A stretch of 64,000 nucleotides of DNA. Origin: Candidatus Competibacteraceae bacterium. Lineage in GTDB: Bacteria > Pseudomonadota > Gammaproteobacteria > Competibacterales > Competibacteraceae. A program made the translations under genes and the position numbers. The stretch is from the NCBI GenBank assembly GCA_016713505.1, contig JADJPA010000001.1, forward strand, positions 2,493,501 to 2,557,500, in the 5' to 3' direction. Of this stretch, positions 46,376-57,868 are shown piece by piece (position 1 is the stretch's first letter; every line of letters starts with the position of its first letter). The notes under the pieces were generated by a model. That model searched no databases. It had not been told where the DNA came from and was given only the letters and a program-made list of their open reading frames with translations.

Positions 46376-47830
46376 ATGCACGACAAGACGATCGCTCAAC
46401 TCGGCGCCGGCCTCGCCGCCGGTCAATTCAGCAGCGAGGAACTGACGCGCGCCTTTCTGGAACGGATCGAACGGTTCAATCCGGGACTGAACGCTTTTAT
46501 TACGGTGACGGCCGAAGCGGCCTTGACGCAGGCCCGCGCCGCCGACCAGCGCCGCCAACGCGGCGAAGCGGGGCCGTTGACCGGCGTTCCCGTCGCCCAA
46601 AAGGATATTTTCTGCACGGACGGAGTGCGCACCTCGTGCGGCTCGCGGATGCTGGATCGCTTCATCGCCCCCTATGACGCCACGCTGGTCGAAAAGCTGA
46701 ACACCGCCGGCATGGTGATGCTCGGTAAAACCAACATGGACGAATTTGCCATGGGTTCGTCCAACGAAACCAGCTTCTACGGACCGGTGCGCAATCCCTG
46801 GGACTTGGACGCGGTGCCGGGCGGCTCGTCCGGTGGTTCCGCCGCCGCCGTGGCCGCCCGCCTGGCGCCGGCCGCCACCGGCACCGACACCGGCGGCTCG
46901 ATCCGCCAACCCGCCGCGCTGTGCGGCATCACCGGCATCAAACCGACCTACGGCCGGGTATCGCGCTGGGGCATGATCGCTTACGCCTCCAGCCTCGATC
47001 AGGGCGGGCCGATGGCGCGCACCGCCGAGGACTGCGCGCTGTTGCTGGGCGCGATGGCCGGCTTCGATTCGCGCGATTCCACCAGCGTGGAGCGACCGGT
47101 GCCGGATTATCTCGCCGCGCTCGACCGGCCGCTGGACGGCTTGAAAATCGGCCTGCCGAAAGAGTATTTCGGCGAAGGTCTGGACGATGGGGTCGCCCGC
47201 GCGGTCGAAGCCGCCATCGCCGAGTATCGGAAACTGGGCGCGACCGTGCTCGACATCAGCCTGCCCAACGGCCGGTTGGCGGTTCCCGCCTATTACGTGA
47301 TCGCCCCGGCGGAATGCTCGTCCAATCTGGCGCGCTTCGACGGCGTGCGTTACGGCCACCGCTGCGACCAGCCCAAGGATCTGGCGGATTTGTACACCCG
47401 CTCGCGCGCCGAAGGCTTCGGGGCCGAAGTCACCCGCCGGATTCTGGTTGGCACCTTCGTGCTATCCGCCGGTTATTACGATGCTTATTATCTGAAAGCG
47501 CAGCAAATCCGCCGGCTGATCAGCGACGATTTCCGGCGCGCCTTCGAGCAGGTGGACGTGATCGCCGGGCCGACTTCGCCGACCGTGGCCTTCAATCTGG
47601 GCGAAAAGGCCGACGATCCGATCACCATGTATCTGTCCGACATCTACACGATCGCGGTCAATCTGGCCGGACTGCCGGGGCTGTCGCTGCCGGTCGGTTT
47701 CGTCGGCCAGCGCCCGGTCGGCCTGCAACTGATCGGCGATTACTTCGCCGAAGATCGCCTGTTGAACGTGGCGCACCGCTACCAACAGGTCACCGACTGG
47801 CACGCCCGCGCGCCCGCCGCGTTCGCCTGA
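46376..47830 (+). CDS. gatA: Asp/Glu-tRNA amidotransferase subunit A
   Basis: This is the glutaminase subunit of GatCAB, which releases ammonia. The 484 residues carry the amidase signature: Lys in GVPVAQKDIFCTDG, and the Ser pair in GGSSGGSAAAVAARLAPAATGTDTGGS-like sequence (Ser-cisSer-Lys triad). It lies in the gatCAB order. Confidence 0.98.
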   Translation: MHDKTIAQLGAGLAAGQFSSEELTRAFLERIERFNPGLNAFITVTAEAALTQARAADQRRQRGEAGPLTGVPVAQKDIFCTDGVRTSCGSRMLDRFIAPYDATLVEKLNTAGMVMLGKTNMDEFAMGSSNETSFYGPVRNPWDLDAVPGGSSGGSAAAVAARLAPAATGTDTGGSIRQPAALCGITGIKPTYGRVSRWGMIAYASSLDQGGPMARTAEDCALLLGAMAGFDSRDSTSVERPVPDYLAALDRPLDGLKIGLPKEYFGEGLDDGVARAVEAAIAEYRKLGATVLDISLPNGRLAVPAYYVIAPAECSSNLARFDGVRYGHRCDQPKDLADLYTRSRAEGFGAEVTRRILVGTFVLSAGYYDAYYLKAQQIRRLISDDFRRAFEQVDVIAGPTSPTVAFNLGEKADDPITMYLSDIYTIAVNLAGLPGLSLPVGFVGQRPVGLQLIGDYFAEDRLLNVAHRYQQVTDWHARAPAAFA

Positions 47831-47860
47831 CGCTCACTCATCATTGCAAGGTTTCGACGG

Positions 47861-49297
47861 ATGGAATGGGAAACGGTCATCGGGCTGGAAATCCACGCCC
47901 AACTCGCCACTGACAGCAAAATTTTCTCCGGCGCGTCCACCGCTTACGGCGCCGAACCGAATACTCAAGCCTGCGCCATCGATCTGGGCATGCCCGGCGT
48001 ATTGCCCGTGCTCAATCGGGAGGCGGTGCGCATGGCCGCGATGTTCGGGCTGGCCATCGGCGCCGAGATCGCGCGGCGCTCGATCTTCGCCCGCAAGAAT
48101 TACTTTTATCCCGATCTGCCCAAAGGCTATCAAATCAGCCAGTACGAACTGCCGGTGGTGCAAAAGGGTCAGTTGACCGTCGATCTGGACGATGGAGCCA
48201 GCAAGCGGATCGGCATCACTCGCGCCCATCTGGAGGAGGATGCCGGCAAGTCGCTGCACGAGGATTTCCAGGGTCTGTCCGGGATCGACCTGAATCGGGC
48301 CGGCACGCCGCTTTTGGAAATCGTCTCCGAACCGGATTTGCGTTCGGCCAAGGAAGCGGTGGCCTACATGAAAAAGCTGCATCAGCTGGTGGTGTATCTG
48401 GGCATCTGCGACGGCAACATGCAGGAAGGCTCCTTCCGCTGCGACGCCAACGTGTCGGTGCGGCGCAAACATGACCCCAAGCTGGGCACCCGCGCCGAAA
48501 TCAAGAACCTCAATTCGTTCCGCTTCGTCGAGCGGGCGATCGAATTCGAGATCGAGCGACAAATCGACTTGCTCGAAGCCGGCGGCAAGGTGGCGCAGGA
48601 AACCCGACTGTACGACCCGGACAAAGGCGAAACCCGTTCGATGCGGGGCAAGGAGGAAGCCAACGATTACCGCTACTTCCCCGACCCCGACCTGTTGCCG
48701 CTGGTCATCGACGAAGCTTTCATCGCCGCCGCCCGCGCCGGCCTGCCGGAGCTGCCGGACGCCAAGAAGCAACGCTTCATGACGCAATACGGCCTATCGG
48801 CTTACGATGCCGGGGTGCTGACCACCAGTCGTGCTTTGGCCGATTACTACGAAGCGACTGTCGCGGCGCTGGGCGGAGAGCCGAAGCTGTGCGCCAATTG
48901 GGTGATGGGCGATCTGTCGGCCTTTCTGAACAAGGACAATCGCGACATCGCCGCCAGCCCGGTCGGCCCGGCGCGCCTGGCCGGCCTGCTGCGGCGGATT
49001 CAAGATCAAACCATCTCCGGTAAAATCGCCAAGGAGGTATTCGAGGCGCTGTGGGCCGGCGAGGGCGACACCGACGCCATCATCGAAAAACGCGGCCTGA
49101 AACAGATCACCGACAGCTCCGCCATCGAAAAGGTGATCGATGAGGCGATCGCGGCCAACCCCGAGCAACTGGCGCAGTACCGCGCCGGCAAGGATAAGCT
49201 GTTCGCCTTTTTCGTCGGGCAGGTGATGAAAGCCTCCAAGGGCAAGGCCAACCCGCAACAGGTGAATGATCTACTGATGGTGAAGCTGAAAGGCTGA
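47861..49297 (+). CDS. gatB: Asp/Glu-tRNA amidotransferase subunit B
   Basis: This is the kinase/transamidase subunit of GatCAB, which phosphorylates and amidates the misacylated aminoacyl-tRNA. The 478 residues begin MEWETVIGLEIHAQL, with YFYPDLPKGYQISQY and LHLEEDAGK-type substrate motifs and the C-terminal YqeY-like helical tail (FFVGQVMKASKGKANPQQV). Presence of GatCAB implies an indirect route to Asn-tRNA or Gln-tRNA; which one cannot be told from this window. Confidence 0.98.
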   Translation: MEWETVIGLEIHAQLATDSKIFSGASTAYGAEPNTQACAIDLGMPGVLPVLNREAVRMAAMFGLAIGAEIARRSIFARKNYFYPDLPKGYQISQYELPVVQKGQLTVDLDDGASKRIGITRAHLEEDAGKSLHEDFQGLSGIDLNRAGTPLLEIVSEPDLRSAKEAVAYMKKLHQLVVYLGICDGNMQEGSFRCDANVSVRRKHDPKLGTRAEIKNLNSFRFVERAIEFEIERQIDLLEAGGKVAQETRLYDPDKGETRSMRGKEEANDYRYFPDPDLLPLVIDEAFIAAARAGLPELPDAKKQRFMTQYGLSAYDAGVLTTSRALADYYEATVAALGGEPKLCANWVMGDLSAFLNKDNRDIAASPVGPARLAGLLRRIQDQTISGKIAKEVFEALWAGEGDTDAIIEKRGLKQITDSSAIEKVIDEAIAANPEQLAQYRAGKDKLFAFFVGQVMKASKGKANPQQVNDLLMVKLKG

Positions 49298-49315
49298 GCC
49301 GACGACCTGCCCATC

Positions 49316-50188
49316 ATGGCCGAGCGCGATTCCCTGCACCGCTTTCTCTTCGAACGCCTGGCCGCCCGCGGTGAGATCGTCCAGCTCGATTCCGCCTGGC
49401 GGACGGTGCTCGAACGCCGCGCTTACCCGCCGGCGGTGCGGCGGGTGTTGGGAGAAGCGACCGCCGCCGCGGTCCTGCTGGCGGCCGCCATCACGTTCGA
49501 CGGCCTGCTGACCTTGCAAATCCAGGCGCGCGGACCGCTGCGGCTGGTGGTGGTCCAAGTCACCTCGGAGCGAACCTTGCGCGCCTTGGCGCGCTGGGAC
49601 GGCGAACCGGAATCGAAACCGCTTCGGGAGTTATGCGGCGACGGCACGCTGGTGCTGACCCTCGATCCCGGTCAGGGCCGGGAACCGTATCAGGGCGTGG
49701 TGAGCTTGCGCGGCGCCACCTTGGCCGAAGCGCTGGAAGAGTACTTCGAGCGCTCCGAACAGCTGCCGACCCGGCTGCGGCTGAGCGCCGACGAACGAAT
49801 CGCCGCCGGACTGCTGTTGCAACGGTTACCCGATACGGTCGCCGCCGACGCGGATGCTTGGCACCGCCTGGAAACGCTGGCCGCCACCCTGCAACCGGCC
49901 GAGCTGCTGGAGCTGGACGCCGCCACCCTGTTGCACCGGCTGTTTCACGAAGAAGACGTGCGGCTGTTCAAGCCGAAGGCCTTTGCCTATCGTTGCACCT
50001 GCTCGCGGGAACGCACCGCCGCCATGCTGCACACGCTGGGAGCAACCGAACTGCGGCAAACCGTGGACGAACAGGGCACAATCCAAGTCGATTGCGAATT
50101 TTGCGGCCACCGTTACGCCTTCGACGCCATCGACATCGCTGGATTGCTGGCCGGCGCCGCGGCGGACGCTTCGATCATCCGCCACTGA
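49316..50188 (+). CDS. hslO: Redox-regulated chaperonin Hsp33
   Basis: Hsp33 is a holdase activated by oxidation and unfolding. The 290 residues have the N-terminal beta/alpha domain and the C-terminal zinc switch with CTC and CEFC (Cys-x-Cys ... Cys-x2-Cys), all four Cys intact. It begins 18 bases after gatB; no cognate link is known. ATG 49316 gives MAERDSLHRFLFE, typical of the family. Confidence 0.95.
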   Translation: MAERDSLHRFLFERLAARGEIVQLDSAWRTVLERRAYPPAVRRVLGEATAAAVLLAAAITFDGLLTLQIQARGPLRLVVVQVTSERTLRALARWDGEPESKPLRELCGDGTLVLTLDPGQGREPYQGVVSLRGATLAEALEEYFERSEQLPTRLRLSADERIAAGLLLQRLPDTVAADADAWHRLETLAATLQPAELLELDAATLLHRLFHEEDVRLFKPKAFAYRCTCSRERTAAMLHTLGATELRQTVDEQGTIQVDCEFCGHRYAFDAIDIAGLLAGAAADASIIRH

Positions 50189-50193
50189 CGATC

Positions 50194-50712
50194 ATGCTCG
50201 CTCTGTTCAACCTGTTCCTCGATATTTGCCTGTTCCGCAAAGCGCCCCAAGACGTACCGGCCTCGACGCCCCTGCTCAAAATGTGCTTGCTGGCTTACGC
50301 GCTGTCGGGCTTGGTGGTCCTGTTGATCAGCGCCCCGGTTGCGGTTGCGGTGGCGCTGTTGCAAATCCTGCTGGACATGGTGCTGTTGGGCGGGCTGCTC
50401 TATCTGGGGCTGATCCTGCGCCGGCATCCGCAACGGTTCGAACAAACCCTCAGCGCTCTGACCGGTTCCGGTACCCTGTTGGGCTTGCTGGCCTTGCCGC
50501 TGCTGGTCTGGATCAGCCAACAGGGACAAGAAGGCGGTATCGAGCTACCGTCGTTACTGCTATTGGGATTGATGGTCTGGAGCATCGCGGTCATGGCCCA
50601 CATTCTGCGCCACGCCTTCGAGGCCTCTATTTGGCAGGGCGCCTTATACGCGCTGGGCTACACGTTTCTGTCCTGGACGCTGACGGGCTGGATCGGCCCG
50701 CAACCTGCCTGA
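50194..50712 (+). CDS. Inner-membrane protein of unknown function
   Basis: The 172 residues contain about four or five transmembrane helices, for example ALSGLVVLLISAPVAVAVA and LLLLGLMVWSIAVMAHILRH. The C-terminus ends in LGYTFLSWTLTGWIG. I recognise no family with certainty. Topology resembles small integral-membrane proteins next to murein-recycling genes. The ATG at 50194 lies five bases after the hslO stop; the same frame is open upstream inside hslO, but those residues are a shadow. Confidence 0.75.
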   Translation: MLALFNLFLDICLFRKAPQDVPASTPLLKMCLLAYALSGLVVLLISAPVAVAVALLQILLDMVLLGGLLYLGLILRRHPQRFEQTLSALTGSGTLLGLLALPLLVWISQQGQEGGIELPSLLLLGLMVWSIAVMAHILRHAFEASIWQGALYALGYTFLSWTLTGWIGPQPA

Positions 50713-50759
50713 ACCGAACCGACCCGTTCCGCGCTCGGACCCATCGGAGAGATTCGTAC

Positions 50760-52121
50760 ATGCACATTCATATTCTAGGTATCTGCGGCACCTTCATGGC
50801 CGGGGTCGCCCTGCTGGCCCGCGCCGCCGGCCACACCGTTTCCGGCTGCGACGCCAACGTCTATCCGCCGATGAGTACCCAACTGGCCGAAGCCGGCATC
50901 GCGCTGCGGGAAGGCTACGATCCCGGCCAGCTCGTTGAATTCAAGCCCGACATGATCGTGGTCGGCAACGTGATGAGCCGGGGCCGCCCCATCGTCGAAA
51001 CCATGCTCGACGGCAACCTGCCTTACACCTCCGGGCCGGCGTGGCTGGCCGAGTACGTGCTGCGCGACCGGCACGTGTTGGCGGTGGCCGGCACTCACGG
51101 CAAGACCACCACCAGCAGCCTGCTGGCTTGGATTCTGGAGGATGCCGGCCTGGAACCCGGTTTTCTGATCGGCGGCATTCCAGCCAACTTCGGCCAGTCC
51201 GCCCGCTTGGGACGCGCGCCCTTCTTTGTGGTGGAAGCGGACGAATACGACACCGCGTTTTTTGACAAGCGCTCCAAGTTCGTCCATTACCGGCCGCGCA
51301 CGCTGGTGTTGAACAATCTGGAATTCGATCACGCCGACATCTTTCCCGATTTGGCCGCCATCCAACGCCAGTTCCATCACCTGCTGCGGACCGTGCCCGG
51401 CGCGGGTTTGGTCGTCGCCAACGGCGACGACGCGAACTTGACTGAGGTACTGGCGCTGGGCTGCTGGACGCCGGTGGAAAAATTCGGCGCGCGCGACTGG
51501 GAAGCGCGTGACTGCGCCGCCGATGGCAGCACCTTCGAGGTGTGCTATCACGGCGTGCGGCAGGGCCGGGTGGCATGGACCCAATCGGGAGCGCATAACG
51601 TGCACAACGCACTCGCCGCCATCGCCGCCGCCCGCCATGCCGGCGTGCCGTCCGACCAGGCTATCCGCGCGCTGGCCCGCTTCGAAGGGGTCAAGAGACG
51701 CTTGGAAACGCGCGGCACGGTCAACGGCGTGACGGTATACGACGATTTCGCCCACCACCCCACCGCGATCGCCACCACGCTAGCCGGTTTGCGCGCCCGC
51801 GTCGGCGACCGGCCGATCATCGCCGTGCTGGAGCCGCGCTCCAACACCATGAAATTGGGCGTTTTCAAGGACAGCCTGGCCCCGGCGCTGGCGGCGGCGG
51901 ACGCCGTGGTGCTGTATCAGGCGCCCGATCTGGGTTGGAACCTAGACGCGGTGGCGGCGGCGCTCGGCGCGCGCGGGCAAGTCTGCCACACGCTCGATGA
52001 CACGTTGGCCGCGATTAGAGAACGAGCCGAGCCGAGCACGCAGGTTTTGATCATGAGCAACGGCGGTTTCGGCGGCATTCACGAACGCTTGCTGAAATCC
52101 CTGCGCGCGGCTGGCGGCTGA
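50760..52121 (+). CDS. mpl: Murein peptide ligase
   Basis: Mpl joins recycled L-Ala-gamma-D-Glu-meso-DAP tripeptide to UDP-MurNAc in the cytosol. The 453 residues have the Mur-ligase N-domain starting MHIHILGICGTFMAGVA, the P-loop AGTHGKTTTSSL, the central-domain metal/nucleotide motif FVVEADEYDTAFFDKRSKF, and the third domain beginning VYDDFAHHPTAI. EADEYDTAFFD-type sequence separates Mpl from MurC. ATG 50760 follows GGAGAG. Confidence 0.96.
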   Translation: MHIHILGICGTFMAGVALLARAAGHTVSGCDANVYPPMSTQLAEAGIALREGYDPGQLVEFKPDMIVVGNVMSRGRPIVETMLDGNLPYTSGPAWLAEYVLRDRHVLAVAGTHGKTTTSSLLAWILEDAGLEPGFLIGGIPANFGQSARLGRAPFFVVEADEYDTAFFDKRSKFVHYRPRTLVLNNLEFDHADIFPDLAAIQRQFHHLLRTVPGAGLVVANGDDANLTEVLALGCWTPVEKFGARDWEARDCAADGSTFEVCYHGVRQGRVAWTQSGAHNVHNALAAIAAARHAGVPSDQAIRALARFEGVKRRLETRGTVNGVTVYDDFAHHPTAIATTLAGLRARVGDRPIIAVLEPRSNTMKLGVFKDSLAPALAAADAVVLYQAPDLGWNLDAVAAALGARGQVCHTLDDTLAAIRERAEPSTQVLIMSNGGFGGIHERLLKSLRAAGG

Positions 52122-52197
52122 GCGCGGCTGGCATTTCCGAATCAGCTCGACTTGCGTTTCCAGGCTCGCCCGCTTGCTTACGGGGCCGCAATAGCGG

Positions 52198-54225
<2,028 letters not shown>

Positions 54226-54287
54226 ACCGTCTGTCTAGAAAAAAAGTTCAAGCCAAGACCTTCTCGCCCGGCAAGCTCCCGACCCGT

Positions 54288-55421
54288 TCAAGCATCGGCC
54301 CCCGGCGCGCTCGACAGCCGTTCGAGCTTGGCGAGAATATCCGCCTCGCAGTCGGCGTACCGCGCGGCGATGGTTTCGAATTCGTCCAAACAGTCCAGAA
54401 AAGCATCCACGATATCCGGGTCAAAATGGCTCGCCCGTCCCTCGCGAATGATGCCAACCGCGCGCTCGAACGAGATCGGCGCCTTATAGACCCGCCGGGC
54501 GATCAGCGCGTCAAACACATCGGCCAAGGCCATCAGCCGGGCCGGAACGGGGATAGCGTCGCCGGCCAATTTTTCAGGATAGCCGGAACCGTCCCACTTT
54601 TCATGATGGTAATGGGCGATGTCTTTAGCGATGCGCAGGAATTCCACGGGCTTTTCAGCATCTCGCTCGGCTTGTTCGATGGCGTCGCGCCCCAGCCGGC
54701 TGTGTGTTTTCATGATCTCCCACTCCTCCGGAGTCAGTTTGCCCGGCTTGAGCAGGATATGGTCGGGAATGCCCACTTTACCGATATCGTGCAGGGGCGC
54801 GGACTTGATCAACGCCTGCACGTTCTGCTCGGTCAGAAACTCCGCAAAGCGGGGATGCTCCAGCAACTGCGAGGTCAGCGCCCGCATGTAACCTTGGGTG
54901 CGGCGCAGGTGATTGCCGGTTTCCGGGTCGCGGATTTCGGCCAGATGGGCCAGCGCCCGAATGCTGATATCCTGAATCAGCAGATTTTCTTCCAGCCGCC
55001 GCGCCACCTCGGCCTCCAAAACGGCGTTGCGGTCTTGCAGCCAGTCGCGAGCAAGTTTGAGATCGAGCTGGGTTTTTACCCGCGCCAGCACGACGGCCGG
55101 CTTGATCGGTTTGCTGATGTAATCCACCGCTCCCAACGCCAGCCCGTGTTCCTCGTCGCTGCCGCGGTCCAGCGCGGTGACGAAAATGACCGGAATGCCA
55201 GCGGTCCAAGACTCCGCCTTCAGACGCTCCAGGACCATGTAACCGTCCATTTCGGGCATCATGACATCGAGCAAGATCAGGTCCGGTCGGGGCGTGCTGG
55301 CGGCCACCTGCAAGGCGCGCGCACCTGAGTTCGCGGCGCGCACCCGGTAATGGGGCTGAAGCAACTCGCTCAGCAGCAGGAGATTTTCCGGCGTGTCGTC
55401 AACGATAAGAATGGTTTGCAT
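54288..55421 (-). CDS. Response regulator with HD-GYP cyclic-di-GMP phosphodiesterase domain
   Basis: This 377-residue RpfG-like protein has a receiver (about 1-120; ILIVDD, Asp in LILLDVMMPEMDGYMVLERL, Lys in YISKPIKP), a helical linker and an HD-GYP domain (about 150-345) with LHDIGKVGIPD, a KTHSRLG helix, HYHHEKWDGSGYP and LADVFDAL. The HD pair and the full GYP loop are intact, so hydrolysis of cyclic di-GMP is expected. The adjacent hybrid kinase downstream is the likely phosphodonor. Confidence 0.94.
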   Translation of the reverse strand: MQTILIVDDTPENLLLLSELLQPHYRVRAANSGARALQVAASTPRPDLILLDVMMPEMDGYMVLERLKAESWTAGIPVIFVTALDRGSDEEHGLALGAVDYISKPIKPAVVLARVKTQLDLKLARDWLQDRNAVLEAEVARRLEENLLIQDISIRALAHLAEIRDPETGNHLRRTQGYMRALTSQLLEHPRFAEFLTEQNVQALIKSAPLHDIGKVGIPDHILLKPGKLTPEEWEIMKTHSRLGRDAIEQAERDAEKPVEFLRIAKDIAHYHHEKWDGSGYPEKLAGDAIPVPARLMALADVFDALIARRVYKAPISFERAVGIIREGRASHFDPDIVDAFLDCLDEFETIAARYADCEADILAKLERLSSAPGADA

Positions 55422-55730
55422 GTTGCCTTCTTAGAGCATCCCTCAAGGCTTCCCGATATACTAAGTTTTACATTGCCCCATCAATTGCGGCCTGACACCC
55501 AGCAACCCGCCGATGATAATGCCTATTTTTCCTACGTTAGCGTTAGAAAATTTCGATTTTTGGTATATTTAATGATACATAAATTTATTATTTGTTCAAG
55601 CGTCTATCGCAATAATTAGACCTATTTTAAATCTTCCACTCACCGATTTGCGCTACGAACCGAACACCGGCGGACAGCGGCCCTTGAAAAACACGCTCAC
55701 TGTAGCAGTCGGTTAAATTTGGGAAACCTC
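55422..55730. other. Intergenic region with A/T-rich segment before ubiX
   Basis: These 309 bases divide the divergent HD-GYP regulator and ubiX. Positions about 55530-55630 are clearly A/T-rich, with TATATTTAATGATACAT, and may contain promoters for either side. I see no gene. Confidence 0.5.
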
Positions 55731-56402
55731 ATGCGCCGTTCAGAACAGGCCAGCCCGACCGGACCGCCCGCCCATCGCCCCATCATTCTCGGGATGACCG
55801 GCGCATCGGGAGCGCGTTATGGGCTGCGGTTGCTGCAATACCTGCTCGAAGCCGGCTGGCCGGTTTACTTGCTGCTGTCCAAGGCCGCCCAAATTGTGAT
55901 CCACATGGAAACCGAGATGCAATTACCCGGCCGGCCGCACGCCATTCAGAAGATTTTGACCGAGCATTACCAGTGCGCCGCCGAGCAACTGCGGGTGTTC
56001 GGCCAGGACCAATGGACCGCGCCGCCCGCCAGCGGCTCGGCGCCGGCGCGGGCGATGGTGGTGTGTCCGTGCACGACCGGCGCTCTGGCGGCCATCGCCA
56101 ACGGCAACAGCGACAACTTGTTGGAACGAGCCGCCGATGTGACCTTGAAAGAAGGCCGCAAATTAATTCTGGCGGTGCGAGAGACCCCGTTTTCCGCGAT
56201 CCATCTGGAAAACATGCTGCGCTTGGCTCGCGCTGGCGCGGTGATCCTGCCGGCCAACCCCGGCTTTTATTATCGGCCGGCCAGCGTCGCGGAACTGGTG
56301 GATTTCATTGTGGCTCGAATCCTCGATCAGTTGGAAATTCCGCATACGCTACTGCCGCATTGGGGCCAGCATGAACCGGAATCGAGGCCGCTTTTTCGAT
56401 GA
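55731..56402 (+). CDS. ubiX: Flavin prenyltransferase UbiX
   Basis: UbiX joins dimethylallyl phosphate to FMN, making the prenyl-FMN cofactor used by UbiD in ubiquinone synthesis. It has 223 residues including the FMN-binding GMTGASGARYGLRLLQ and ILAVRETPFSAIHLENMLRLA. GGGA precedes the ATG at 55731; an in-frame TTG 12 bases earlier is less likely. The stop overlaps the next gene by ATGA. ubiD is not in the window. Confidence 0.95.
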   Translation: MRRSEQASPTGPPAHRPIILGMTGASGARYGLRLLQYLLEAGWPVYLLLSKAAQIVIHMETEMQLPGRPHAIQKILTEHYQCAAEQLRVFGQDQWTAPPASGSAPARAMVVCPCTTGALAAIANGNSDNLLERAADVTLKEGRKLILAVRETPFSAIHLENMLRLARAGAVILPANPGFYYRPASVAELVDFIVARILDQLEIPHTLLPHWGQHEPESRPLFR

Positions 56403-57004
56403 CCGCAACCGCCACGCAAGAATTGCCGCTGTTTCCGTTGAAAACCATCCTGTTTCCCGGCGGCGTTCTGCCGCTGCGGATTTTCGAGCCCCGCTACCTG
56501 GACATGATCAGTGCCTGTCTGCGCGCTGACAGCGGTTTCGGCGTGGTGACGATCCACCAAGGCCACGAAGCGGGCGGCCCGCCGACCAGCATCCATCCGG
56601 TCGGCACGCTGGCGCGCATCATGGATTTCGATGCCCTGGACGACGGTTTGCTCGGGATCACTTGCCTGGGCGTGCAGCGCTTGCGGGTGATCGGCCATCG
56701 GCTTCAGCCCGATCAATTGCTGCTCGGCCAGGTGTTGTGGCTGCCGGACGATCCGGCGCTACCGCCCTTACCCGGCCATGAGCCGCTCGCGCGCGTGCTG
56801 CGCGATTTACTGAAAAATGCAGAATTGGCGTCCTATGCCCGCTTTCTGGCGCCGGATTGGGAAGATGCGGCCTGGATAGGCAATCGGCTGGCGGAACTGT
56901 TACCGCTCCCGCTGCACACCCGCCAAGCCTTGCTGGAGATGAACGACCCCCGACAGCGCCTGGATGTCCTACTGGCGATTTTTCAAGAACACCGCACCGC
57001 ATGA
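56399..57004 (+). CDS. Lon N-terminal substrate-binding domain protein
   Basis: This 201-residue protein consists of a PUA-like Lon N-domain only: LPLFPLKTILFPGGVLPLRIFEPRYLDMI is the family start (quoted in part: PLRIFEPRYLDM), and a helical C-terminal half follows. It has no AAA+ or protease domain. Stand-alone LonSB proteins are common in gammaproteobacteria, and their role is not settled. It overlaps ubiX and the downstream hydrolase by 4 bases on either side, so the three genes are translationally coupled. Confidence 0.92.
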   Translation: MTATATQELPLFPLKTILFPGGVLPLRIFEPRYLDMISACLRADSGFGVVTIHQGHEAGGPPTSIHPVGTLARIMDFDALDDGLLGITCLGVQRLRVIGHRLQPDQLLLGQVLWLPDDPALPPLPGHEPLARVLRDLLKNAELASYARFLAPDWEDAAWIGNRLAELLPLPLHTRQALLEMNDPRQRLDVLLAIFQEHRTA

Positions 57005-57822
57005 ATTCACCGATGAATTCGCAGATCCACCGCAAACCGTTCACTGTTCAGGTCGACGGCCGCCGCTTGCACGCCGAGCGTCTGTTGCCGGCTCAAGCCA
57101 GCGGCGCTGGCCCCACCCTGGTTTTCTTGCATGAAGGTCTGGGCAGCATCGGCCAATGGCGGCACTTTCCAGCGGAACTGTGCGCTCGCGTCGGCCTGCC
57201 GGGTCTGGTTTACGAGCGCTGGGGGTATGGCCGCTCCGACCCCCTGGGCGGCCCGCGCCCCGATGATTACCTGGAGCGGGAGGCGCGCGACAGTCTACCC
57301 GAGGTGCTGATGGCTTGCGATATCCTCGATCCGCCCATCCTGTTCGGGCACAGCGACGGGGCGTCGATCGCCTTGCTGTTCGCCGCCGCCTATCCCGAGC
57401 GGGTCCGCGCGGCGATCTGCGAAGCCGCGCACGTTTTGATCGAGCAGGTTTGCCTGACCGGGATCGAAGCCGCTCGCGGCGCTTACGAACGCGGCGAGCT
57501 GCGCAAGGCCCTGCATCGCTACCACGGCGCGAACACCGAGCTGGCGTTTCGGGGCTGGTGCGATACCTGGTTGCGGCCCTCGCGCCGCCGCTGGAACGTG
57601 GAAGCCGAATTGCCCCATATTACTTGTCCGACCTTGATCGTTCAGGGGATGGATGATGAATACGCCACGCGCGCTCAGGTCGACGCCATCGCCGCCGGCG
57701 TGGCCGGGCCACGGGAAATCCTGTGGCTGCCCGGTTGCGGGCATGTCCCGCACCATCAGGCGCGAGACATCGTGCTGGAAAGCGCCGCTCGTTTTATCAA
57801 GCAGCAATGCGCTACCCTGTAA
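57001..57822 (+). CDS. Alpha/beta-fold hydrolase
   Basis: This 273-residue protein has an oxyanion region VFLHEGLGSIGQW, nucleophile Ser in LFGHSDGASIALLFA, acid Asp near IVQGMDDEYAT and His in GCGHVPHHQ, a complete triad. The cap region is small. No signal peptide is seen. The substrate is unknown; esterase or lactonase activity is plausible. ATG 57001 overlaps the stop of the Lon-domain gene. Confidence 0.9.
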   Translation: MNSPMNSQIHRKPFTVQVDGRRLHAERLLPAQASGAGPTLVFLHEGLGSIGQWRHFPAELCARVGLPGLVYERWGYGRSDPLGGPRPDDYLEREARDSLPEVLMACDILDPPILFGHSDGASIALLFAAAYPERVRAAICEAAHVLIEQVCLTGIEAARGAYERGELRKALHRYHGANTELAFRGWCDTWLRPSRRRWNVEAELPHITCPTLIVQGMDDEYATRAQVDAIAAGVAGPREILWLPGCGHVPHHQARDIVLESAARFIKQQCATL

Positions 57823-57868
57823 GAAGGTTCGCAACCGACCCACTCCGTCGCCGCTAAAGGATGCTGTC